Source: Streptomyces subrutilus (GTDB lineage Bacteria; Actinomycetota; Actinomycetes; Streptomycetales; Streptomycetaceae). Taken from it: 64,000 nucleotides of DNA. Below the pieces are notes generated by a model. It was not told the origin of the DNA. It saw only the letters and a list, made by a program, of their open reading frames with translations, and searched no databases. Below, piece after piece: positions 7,799-14,638 of the stretch. Location of the stretch: NCBI RefSeq assembly GCF_008704535.1, contig NZ_CP023701.1, positions 2,542,001-2,606,000 on the forward strand, read 5' to 3'. A program made the position numbers and the translations under genes. Within the stretch, counting starts at the first letter, position 1; each line of letters begins with the position of its first letter.

Positions 7799-8806
7799 TC
7801 AGCAGGCGGTGATGTCGGGCCAGGTCAGGGCCGCCGAGCCCCAGGTGAGGCCGCCGCCGAAGGCGGTGAGCAGCACCCGGTCGCCGGGGGCGACGGTCCC
7901 GGCGGACGAGGCCTCGGCGAGGGCCAGCGGGATCGAGGCGGCGGAGGTGTTGCCGACCCGGTCGATGTCGATGACGGCGCGCGCCGCCTCGATGCCGATC
8001 TGCTCGGCGACGGCCCGCAGGATGCGCACGTTGGCCTGGTGGCCGACCAGGTGGTCGACGCTGTCGACGGGCCAGCCGACGCGGTCCAGGAGGGCGGCGG
8101 AGGACTCGCTCATGCGGCGCACGGCGCTGGCGAAGACCTTCTTGCCCTGCATGGTGAAGTAGCGGCCGTCGTCGCCGGGCTCCTGGTGGGTGGCCCGTTG
8201 GCGGGATCCGCCGTCGGGGATGCAGATGAGGTCCTTGTCGTTGCCGTCGGAGCCGAGGTCGAATCCGGCGAAGGCGCCCGGCTCGTCCGCCTCGCCGCGC
8301 CGCAGCACGGCGGCTCCGGCGCCGTCGCCGAAGATGACGGAGGTGGTGCGGTCCTGCGGGTTCAGGATGGTGGAGTACGTCTCGGCGCCGATGACCAGGG
8401 CGGTCTGGGCCCGGCCGGCCAGCAGGGCGTTGGACGCCACTTCGAGGGCGTACACGAAGCCGGAGCACACGGCGGAGATGTCGTAGGCGGCGGCCCGGGA
8501 GAGGCCGAGGCGGGCCGCGACGTCGGGTGCGGTGGCGGGGCAGGGGTGGTCGGGGGTGGTCGTGGCCAGCACGACCAGGTCCACGTCGGCCCCGAGGTCC
8601 AGGCCCGCCGACTTCAGCGCGCGGTGGCCCGCCTCGGTGGCGAGGTCTCCGGTCGACTGGCCGGTGTCGGCCCACCGGCGCTGCCGGATGCCGGTCCGGG
8701 TGCGGATCCACTCGTCGGAGGTGTCGAAACGGTCGGCGAGCTCTTCGTTGGAGACGCGACGGGGTGGAAGGTAGGTGCCAAGTCCTCCGAGAACGGCCGC
8801 AGGCAT
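7799..8806 (-). CDS. Ketoacyl-ACP synthase III (FabH-like)
   Basis: 335 residues from ATG 8806, chosen because GGAGG lies 8 nt upstream and the sequence then begins MPAAVLGGLGTYLPPRRVSN as FabH-type proteins do. The catalytic triad is visible: Cys in YDISAVCSGFVYAL, His in VGHQANVRIL and Asn in RVGNTSAASIP. The tunnel/active-site strand is VIFGDGAGAAVL, and the C-terminus reads LLTAFGGGLTWGSAAL. It condenses an acyl-CoA starter with malonyl-ACP to a beta-ketoacyl-ACP. It is located with an ACP, an AvrD-like gene and a phosphatase rather than with fab genes, so it is most likely a pathway-specific enzyme. Starter specificity cannot be read. Confidence 0.9.
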   Translation of the reverse strand: MPAAVLGGLGTYLPPRRVSNEELADRFDTSDEWIRTRTGIRQRRWADTGQSTGDLATEAGHRALKSAGLDLGADVDLVVLATTTPDHPCPATAPDVAARLGLSRAAAYDISAVCSGFVYALEVASNALLAGRAQTALVIGAETYSTILNPQDRTTSVIFGDGAGAAVLRRGEADEPGAFAGFDLGSDGNDKDLICIPDGGSRQRATHQEPGDDGRYFTMQGKKVFASAVRRMSESSAALLDRVGWPVDSVDHLVGHQANVRILRAVAEQIGIEAARAVIDIDRVGNTSAASIPLALAEASSAGTVAPGDRVLLTAFGGGLTWGSAALTWPDITAC

Positions 8807-8947
8807 GGGGATCCTCCAGTTGCTGGGTGTGGGTGGGAGCGGACGGGGCCGGGCAGCCGAGCGGCCGGGCATCCGGCCCCGTCCGCCGCTCTCGTGCTCC
8901 TCGGTGCCCCGTGGCGTCGGGGTTCCGGGGGCCTGGGCCTGTGGGGG

Positions 8948-9643
8948 TCAGGCCGCGACGCGGTCGACTTCGCTGGTGGTGTCGAGCTGCGCGTACTCCT
9001 GCTGCGCCCGCTCGATGGCCTCCTCGATGCTCACGACCGGGCGGATGCCGTAGATGTCGATGATCTTCTGGAGGCGCTCGGGGATGGTGCCGCCGACGCT
9101 GTGGTACGGGATGTTCAGCTCGTCGAGGGTCTTGAGCATCAGCTCGTCGGCGAGCGAGCGGAAGCGCTCGTTCACGGGCCGGTGGCCGTCCTGGACCAGC
9201 GGGAACTCGATGGGCAGGTGGACGAAGGAGTCGTAGGCCGCCTTGGCGTGCTGCTTGGCCGGGACGGCCATCTGCTCCAGCACCTTGCCGTAGAACCGGA
9301 CTTCTTCGCCGACCTCGACGGTGTCCAGGTTCACGGAGTCGTTCGGGTTGATGCCGACGAGGACGCGGACGGTGCCGTAGGCCCACTCGTGCAGCGAGGA
9401 GCCGTCCGAGACGAAGCCGTGGGGCAGGTGCGACTCGTTGACCGCGCGCTCCTGGTTGCGGCGCATGATCAGCATGATCAGCTCGGCCGGGGTGCACTCC
9501 TCCAGCGTCTTGCCGGGGATGGAGATGGGCAGCAGCTCCCGCATGGTCTTCGCGGAGGACCGCGGCAGGCCCGTGAGGTGGGCGACGGCCATCGTGGTGA
9601 GGGTCTTGCCGACGGAGTAGGTGCCGGCGATGGCGAGCTTCAT
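8948..9643 (-). CDS. P-loop NTPase/kinase-like protein
   Basis: 231 residues. Walker A GTYSVGKT occupies residues 7-14. It contains FVSDGSSLHEWAYGTVRVLV and YDSFVHLPIEFPLVQDGHRP, followed by a C-terminal helix. The fold looks like the AAA_28/NadR-kinase group, which phosphorylates nucleosides or other small molecules. It is paralogous to the N-terminal half of the fusion at 4856-6511 over its whole length (shared SDGS..LHEW, FVHLP.EFPL). A GAGGAA site precedes ATG 9643. It sits directly between the AvrD-like and KASIII genes, so a kinase or activating role in the same pathway is plausible. Substrate unknown. Confidence 0.75.
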   Translation of the reverse strand: MKLAIAGTYSVGKTLTTMAVAHLTGLPRSSAKTMRELLPISIPGKTLEECTPAELIMLIMRRNQERAVNESHLPHGFVSDGSSLHEWAYGTVRVLVGINPNDSVNLDTVEVGEEVRFYGKVLEQMAVPAKQHAKAAYDSFVHLPIEFPLVQDGHRPVNERFRSLADELMLKTLDELNIPYHSVGGTIPERLQKIIDIYGIRPVVSIEEAIERAQQEYAQLDTTSEVDRVAA

Positions 9644-9706
9644 GGTGTTCCTCGTCTGGGTTCGGGGTGGAGCGGTGGAGTGGGGCGGAGCGGGGCGGGG
9701 GCGGTC

Positions 9707-10738
9707 TCAGGCGGGGAGGCGGTGGGCCACCGAGCAGACGACGCTGACGCCCGCGAGTTCCGCGGCGATGTCGGCCCGGCGCCAGGTCTCGCCGCGCCGG
9801 GTGGTGAGCCGGGTGGCGTCGCGCAGTTCCGCGGCGACCGGGTGGGGTCCGCCGTCCGGCGCCGCCGGCGGGCGGTGCGGGGAGGAGGCCTCCAGCAGGG
9901 TGGAGCGCATCCAGAGGGTGTCGGAGTCGGCGCGGCTCACCCCGTCCAGTTCGTAGAGCAGGACCTGGCCGAGCTGGAGGGCGACGACGAACGCGTCGAT
10001 CAGGCCGGCGGACGGCTGGTGGCCGCCTTCGGTGCCGGAGCCCGGCGCCGCGGCCGCGTCCCACGCGGTCAGCCGGACCGCCGCGGTGGCGCGGCCCCGG
10101 CCGGGGGCGACCCGCACGTCCTCGACGCTCTGCCGGCGCTGCCGGTGGGCGGCGCCGAAGGGGCGGTCGGCCCGCCCCGCGTCGGGGGCCGGGGCGGGGG
10201 CCCGGCGCACGTCCGGGTGGTCGAGCTCCACCCGGACGGTCAGGGCGCCGACGACGGCGTCCACGAGGGACACGGTCCGGCCCGCGTCGGGCGAGGGCCG
10301 CTCGCCGGTGAGTGAGGCCGCCACCGGGACGGCGTCCAGGTCGTCCTCGACGGGCACCGCGCCGGCCTTGATGCGGACGCGGCGCAGCCAGGAGCCGCGG
10401 AAGTCCTCGTCGGTGAGGCCGCGGTGGCCTGCCAGCAGGGCTTCGGTGAGCTGGACGCCCAGGAGCAGGACGTCGATCGTGGACAGGTGGGGCTTCTGGT
10501 CGACGGCGCCCTTGCGGGACCAGTCGGCCGGGTAGGTGACCGCCGCGGTGCCGGTCACGGTGGGGGCGGCCCCGGTGGCGGCGTCCCGGCCGGAGGTGAG
10601 CGCGGCCGGGCGGTGGCGGGCCCGCTTGTAGCCCTCGCCGAAGAACCGGCGCTCGGGGGCGCCGAGGTAGTCCGAGACGTTGTCGAAGTGCAGCGGCTCG
10701 CGGGTGGTGCGGCTCTCGGCCGCGGCCGGGATCGCCAT
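9707..10738 (-). CDS. AvrD-family (syringolide-synthesis-like) protein
   Basis: 343 residues. The opening FDNVSDYLGAPERRFFGEGY followed by KRARHR resembles the start of AvrD from Pseudomonas syringae, which directs synthesis of syringolides (C-glycosyl lipids built from a beta-keto acid and D-xylulose). The sequence then shows two similar halves. PHLSTIDVLLLGVQLTEALL (about residues 83-102) and AGLIDAFVVALQLGQVLLYE (about 243-262) suggest a duplicated hotdog-like fold as in AfsA. GGAAGGAA precedes ATG 10738. It is the first gene of a same-strand run AvrD-like / P-loop / KASIII / ACP / HAD / fusion. I recognise the family by memory of motifs only; an AfsA-like or unnamed hotdog protein is the alternative. 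Confidence 0.65.
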   Translation of the reverse strand: MAIPAAAESRTTREPLHFDNVSDYLGAPERRFFGEGYKRARHRPAALTSGRDAATGAAPTVTGTAAVTYPADWSRKGAVDQKPHLSTIDVLLLGVQLTEALLAGHRGLTDEDFRGSWLRRVRIKAGAVPVEDDLDAVPVAASLTGERPSPDAGRTVSLVDAVVGALTVRVELDHPDVRRAPAPAPDAGRADRPFGAAHRQRRQSVEDVRVAPGRGRATAAVRLTAWDAAAAPGSGTEGGHQPSAGLIDAFVVALQLGQVLLYELDGVSRADSDTLWMRSTLLEASSPHRPPAAPDGGPHPVAAELRDATRLTTRRGETWRRADIAAELAGVSVVCSVAHRLPA

Positions 10739-10807
10739 CGGGGTCGTTCCTTCCGTGTGTACCGTACGGATCGGGGCGGATCGGGACGGATCTGCGGGGG
10801 GCGGGGC

Positions 10808-12295
10808 CTACTTGGCGTCGACGAGCGGGCGCTCGTCGGCCGCCGGGGCCTGCCGCGGGGTGCTCGGGGCGGCCGCGGGCCTGTCGGTGCGCAGGAAGAG
10901 CGCGACCAGCAGGGCGCCGCCGAGGACGATCAGGCCGTCCACGAAGATGCCGAAGGTGGTGCCGGTCAGGACTCCGGCCACCGAGGCGACGCCGTCGGTG
11001 AGTCCGCCGTACTGCGAGGCGGCGACGGCGGACATGATCGGGATGCCGAGGGTGAAGCCGATCTGCTGGGTCATGGTGGCCAGACCGGTGGCCAGGCCCT
11101 GCTCGCTGTCGTCGATGCCGGAGGTGGCGGTGACGGAGTAGGCGACGATGGCGAGGACGTGGCCGAAGCCGCCCACGAAGGTGGTGACCAGGATGGCGAC
11201 GATGCCCGCGGTCTTGTTCTCACCGAGCCAGAACAGCGCGCCCGTCATGACCGCCTGGATGACCAGGCCGAGGACGAGGGCGCCCTTGGCGCCGGTACGG
11301 GCGAGGATCTTCGAGGCGAAGGTGCCGCCGAGGAAGGCGCCGAGGCCGAGGAAGCCGAACATCAGGCCGGTCTGGAAGGCGCTGAGTTCGAGGACCTGCT
11401 GCATGTAGAGGGTGAGCAGGAAGGAGAGGGCCGACTCCATGGAGAAGGTGACCAGGCCGCCGAGGTTGCCCCACTTGACGGAGTTGGACTTGAGGATCGC
11501 CACGGGGGCGAGCGGGGCGTCGGACTTCAGCTCGATCAGGTAGAAGGCGACCAGCAGGACGGCGGCGAGGAGCAGGGTGCCCCAGGTCTGCGGCGCGGCC
11601 CAGCCGTTGCGCTCGATGCCGGTGATGCCGAAGACGAAGGCGAGCAGGCCCGCGGTGACCGTGACGGCACCGGGGACGTCCAGCTTGGGGCGTGAGTCGG
11701 AGACCGACTCGGAGATCACCACGATGCCGGCGACGAACAGCACGATGCCGACCGGGACGTTGATGAAGAAGTCCCAGCGCCAGGAGAGCAGGTCCGTGAG
11801 GACGCCGCCGAGAATGGCGCCGGAGGCGAATCCGAGGGAGAGCAGCGCTCCGTTGAGGCCGAGCGCCTTGGTGCGCAGCGGGCCCTCTTCGAAACTCGTG
11901 GTGATCAGTGCCATTCCGGACGGAGTGACGATGGCGGTGGCGAGGCCCTGGGCGATGCGGGCGGCCAGCATGATCTCGGGGCTGGTGGCGAGTCCGCCGA
12001 TCAGGGACGAGACGGTCAGCAGGGCCATTCCGACGAGGAAGAGCTTCTTGCGGCCGACCATGTCACCGATGCGGCCGAAGAGGAGCATGAATCCGGCGGC
12101 GGTGAGGGCGAATGCGGAGACGACCCATTGGAGGCTGTCGAGTCCGAATCCGAGGTCCGCGCCGATCTCGGGGAGGGCGACGGTCAGAATGGAGAAGTCG
12201 ACCGCGAACATGAACTGGGCGCCGAGCAGGACGAGGAGGATCGTCTTCTGCTTGCCCGTCATACGGAGTGAATCCGGGGAGGAAGTCTTGGACAT
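10808..12295 (-). CDS. MFS transporter, DHA2 (EmrB/QacA) family
   Basis: 495 residues from ATG 12295, with about 14 membrane helices. The MFS motif A appears as GRIGDMVGRKKLFL after helix 2. Helix 1 carries FAVDFSILTVALPEIGADLG, and the motif C-like region is LGFASGAILGGVLTDLLSW. It is a proton-driven exporter of drugs or secondary metabolites in the cytoplasmic membrane. It lies 69 bp upstream of the AvrD-like gene on the same strand, so it is the likely exporter and resistance gene for that cluster's product. No strong ribosome-binding site is visible at 12295; an internal ATG at 12262 is a less likely start. Confidence 0.85.
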   Translation of the reverse strand: MSKTSSPDSLRMTGKQKTILLVLLGAQFMFAVDFSILTVALPEIGADLGFGLDSLQWVVSAFALTAAGFMLLFGRIGDMVGRKKLFLVGMALLTVSSLIGGLATSPEIMLAARIAQGLATAIVTPSGMALITTSFEEGPLRTKALGLNGALLSLGFASGAILGGVLTDLLSWRWDFFINVPVGIVLFVAGIVVISESVSDSRPKLDVPGAVTVTAGLLAFVFGITGIERNGWAAPQTWGTLLLAAVLLVAFYLIELKSDAPLAPVAILKSNSVKWGNLGGLVTFSMESALSFLLTLYMQQVLELSAFQTGLMFGFLGLGAFLGGTFASKILARTGAKGALVLGLVIQAVMTGALFWLGENKTAGIVAILVTTFVGGFGHVLAIVAYSVTATSGIDDSEQGLATGLATMTQQIGFTLGIPIMSAVAASQYGGLTDGVASVAGVLTGTTFGIFVDGLIVLGGALLVALFLRTDRPAAAPSTPRQAPAADERPLVDAK

Positions 12296-12414
12296 GTGAA
12301 GAGCTTCGTACGCGGCAAGAAGATCAACCAGTGCGCGGGCAACATAGTGCCAGGACCAACAGGATGTGCGGGAAAAGCGTGCGCGGCCGTCCGCGGCGCC
12401 GGCCCCGCACACGC

Positions 12415-12466
12415 CGACGGCGGGCCTCCCGCACGGCCGTGGAAGCCGTGGGGAGGCCCGCCGTCG
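12415..12466 (-). terminator. Long stem-loop terminator after the MBL-fold gene
   Basis: A 16-bp perfect stem (12415-12430 with 12451-12466) encloses a second 6-bp stem, CACGGC/GCCGTG, at 12432-12450. It lies between the MBL gene (ends 12516) and the MFS gene (starts 12295). The regulator and MBL genes therefore probably form one transcript, and the MFS gene starts another from the 12296-12414 gap. Confidence 0.7.
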
Positions 12467-12515
12467 CGTGCGGAGCGGGAGCGTACCGGCGTCGCGGTAC
12501 GGGGGCCTGCGGCCG

Positions 12516-13484
12516 TCAGGCCAGCGGCTCCCAGGTGTGGCCGCCGGTGTCCCGGTCCGCGCGGACGCGGCCGAAGAGGACGTCGGCGAAGTGCCCCGCG
12601 TAGACCAGGGTGCCCGCGGTGGCGGCGTCCCGGAGGAACGCGGTACGGGTCCGCACCGCGGTGGCCGCGTCGGCGTCGAAGAACACGGGCCATTCGGGGT
12701 GGGCGACCTGGAGCGGCGAGTGCAGCACGTCCCCGGCGACGACCAGCCGGTCGACCCGCTCCCCGCCGCCGTCCGCCCCGCCGTCCGCCCCGCCGTCCGC
12801 CCCGGCCGCGCCGTCTTCGGCGCCGACGGCCAGGACGTAGCCGGCGTGGCCCCCGGTGTGCCCGGGGCTCTCCCGCAGCGTGACCCCGGGGAAGACCTCC
12901 GTCCCGTCGGCGGCGGGACGGACCCGCTCGTGCAGCGCGGGCGGCACCTGGCCGGCCCCGCCGCCCCGCCATTCGGCCGTGGACAGGACGAAGGAGGCCG
13001 AGGAGAAGAGCGGCCCCCGGTCCGTTCCGAGGAAGGCCCAGCCGACGTGGTCGTCGTGGAGGTGGGTGAAGGCGATGGTGTCGATCCCGCCGGGCGCGAG
13101 GCCCGCCTCGGTGAGGGAGGCGAGCAGCCCGCCGCCCTCCAGCGTGCCGAGCGCGGGGTGCGTGCGGTCGGCCGTCAGCCGGCGCGGGCCGTAGCCGGTG
13201 TCGATGAGCAGGGCCCGGTCCCGGTACTCCACCAGCAGGCCGCCGATGGCCCCGACCAGGCAGTCGTCGGCGTCGAGGTGGTCCGGGAAGGCGGCCGTGT
13301 CGGCCGCCGTCAGGCCGGGGAACCAGCCGGTCGGGCGGAGCTGCACGAGGCCGTCGGGCAGGTGGGTGACCCGGTACTCGCCGAACGTGTGGGTGCGCAG
13401 CGGGGCGGGCCGGGTGAGCCGCCGCGCGGCGGTCGCCGCGGCGGGTCCGGTGGAGGTGGCCGGTTCGGTCGGTGCCGGGGGCAT
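12516..13484 (-). CDS. Metallo-beta-lactamase-fold hydrolase, AHL-lactonase-like
   Basis: About 322 residues from ATG 13484. The metal site is visible in order: HxHxDH as FTHLHDDHVGW, then SPGHTGGHAGY, AGDVLHSP and YAGHFAD. The overall layout (an N-terminal strand region with LIDTGYG before the HxHxDH motif) matches the AHL-lactonase/AttM branch. A low-complexity insert, three copies of GGAD (near 12763-12795), lies in a surface loop. It is two-metal, probably cytosolic. It lies between the HTH regulator and the MFS exporter. A lactone- or ester-cleaving role on the cluster's product is an attractive inference, but MBL substrates cannot be read from sequence. Confidence 0.8.
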   Translation of the reverse strand: MPPAPTEPATSTGPAAATAARRLTRPAPLRTHTFGEYRVTHLPDGLVQLRPTGWFPGLTAADTAAFPDHLDADDCLVGAIGGLLVEYRDRALLIDTGYGPRRLTADRTHPALGTLEGGGLLASLTEAGLAPGGIDTIAFTHLHDDHVGWAFLGTDRGPLFSSASFVLSTAEWRGGGAGQVPPALHERVRPAADGTEVFPGVTLRESPGHTGGHAGYVLAVGAEDGAAGADGGADGGADGGGERVDRLVVAGDVLHSPLQVAHPEWPVFFDADAATAVRTRTAFLRDAATAGTLVYAGHFADVLFGRVRADRDTGGHTWEPLA

Positions 13485-13546
13485 GGGGGTGCTCTTTTCG
13501 CTGGTTCGTCGCCGCGCGGCCGGGCCCGGCCGCGCGGACGGGGGTC

Positions 13547-14392
13547 CTACGCCGCCCGCCGGTGGCCGAGCGTCCGGGGCTCGGCCGCGAGCTTCTCGAT
13601 CGACTGCTGTCCGCTCGTGCCGGGGACCGGGAAGAAGACGGTGAGCCGCAGGCCCATGCGCACGGTGAAGTCGAGGGTGGTGCGCTTGAGGGAGATCGAC
13701 CCGGTCAGCGGGTGGTGCAGGATGTCCACCCCGCAGGCGTCCTCCTGGACGTCCAGGGCGATCCAGTGGTGCGCGAATTCGGGGCTCTCGGCGCACAGCC
13801 GGTCTATTTGCGCGGCGAGCAGCGGATCTCCCGGATAACGGGCCGCGTGAGACCGGAAGCGGGCGACCACGGTGGGTGCTTCCTGTTCCCAGGAGGGATA
13901 GGAGGCGCGGGTTCCGGGGTGGGTGAAGAAATCCCGGAGGATGTTGCCGGTGCCGCCGTCCATCGCGAGGAGTTCACGGGCCGAGCGGTTCGCGACCGTC
14001 ACGTTCCACACGCGGTCGGTGATGTACGCCGGATTGGGCGACCAATTGTCCACGTAGGGCTGGAGGACCGCGGCGTCGGGCTTGCTCGGGGCGGCGCTCT
14101 GATCGGGTGTGAGATCGGCCAGTCGCCACACGTACTGACGCTGTGTGTAATCCAGGTTGAGCACGCGGGATATCGAACCCAGCACTTCCGCGGACACGTT
14201 CTCCGCGCGTCCCTGTTCGATCCACGTGTACCAGGAGACGCCCACTCCGGCGAGCAGGGCGACTTCCTCGCGGCGCAGTCCCGGTGTTCTCCTGAAACCG
14301 ACGAGGGGAAGGCCGACTTCGGACGGGGTGATCTCGCCGCGGCGTGCGATGAGGAACTTTCCCAGTTCCTTCAATTGCTGGGTCTTGGACAT
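13547..14392 (-). CDS. XRE-type regulator with MmyB-like ligand-binding domain
   Basis: 281 residues. The N-terminal HTH contains RRTPGLRREEVALLAGVGV then SWYTWIEQGR (residues about 34-62), the signature of MmyB/SAV-type Streptomyces regulators. The C-terminal PAS-like MmyB domain (residues about 105-260) includes WNVTVANRSARELL and FARFR-like helices, and it often binds fatty-acyl ligands in this family. Start ATG 14392 faces the chitinase promoter divergently. The position at the head of the MBL/MFS/AvrD-like block suggests a cluster regulator. A fatty-acid-like ligand would fit a KASIII/ACP pathway (inference). Confidence 0.85.
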   Translation of the reverse strand: MSKTQQLKELGKFLIARRGEITPSEVGLPLVGFRRTPGLRREEVALLAGVGVSWYTWIEQGRAENVSAEVLGSISRVLNLDYTQRQYVWRLADLTPDQSAAPSKPDAAVLQPYVDNWSPNPAYITDRVWNVTVANRSARELLAMDGGTGNILRDFFTHPGTRASYPSWEQEAPTVVARFRSHAARYPGDPLLAAQIDRLCAESPEFAHHWIALDVQEDACGVDILHHPLTGSISLKRTTLDFTVRMGLRLTVFFPVPGTSGQQSIEKLAAEPRTLGHRRAA

Positions 14393-14482
14393 GGTTTCTG
14401 CTGCTCCCCCGAGATGGCGATTGGTGCGGTCACGCTACCGAGGCCCCGCACCCGCCGCCCGCGCCGGACGGATCACTCTGTC

Positions 14483-14524
14483 AGGTCTGGACCTCTTGAC
14501 GGTTGGTCCAGACCTTTCTACGCT
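14483..14524 (+). promoter_or_regulatory. Chitinase promoter with two DasR-like 12-bp repeats
   Basis: AGGTCTGGACCT (14483-14494) and TGGTCCAGACCT (14504-14515) are spaced 21 bp start to start, two helical turns. Each is a near-palindrome like the DasR (dre) consensus TGGTCTAGACCA and like the direct repeats described in Streptomyces chitinase promoters. TTGACG (14496-14501) and TACGCT (14519-14524) make a -35/-10 pair with 17-bp spacing. One repeat abuts the -35 and the other fills the spacer, an arrangement suited to repression relieved by GlcN-6-P/GlcNAc. Confidence 0.75.
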
Positions 14525-14638
14525 CACCGGAACACTGTGGTGAGCGTGCCATGACAAAGCGTGCTCACGGGCGGCGCAGGTCCCACCCCCATGTCGATGC
14601 CGGCCCCACGGCACCGACGGACCTACGGAGGAACACCC

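Noticed and set aside
7085..10315. Plus-strand open frame of over 1000 codons across the AvrD-like cluster
   Set aside because: Antisense to six convincing genes; Gly/Val/Asp-rich composition typical of shadow frames in GC-rich DNA, no motifs.
12784..12800. Repeated GTCCGCCCC units as a possible CRISPR or regulatory array
   Set aside because: In-frame three-copy repeat inside the MBL gene coding a GGAD loop; no CRISPR array, insertion sequence or transposase was seen anywhere in the window.
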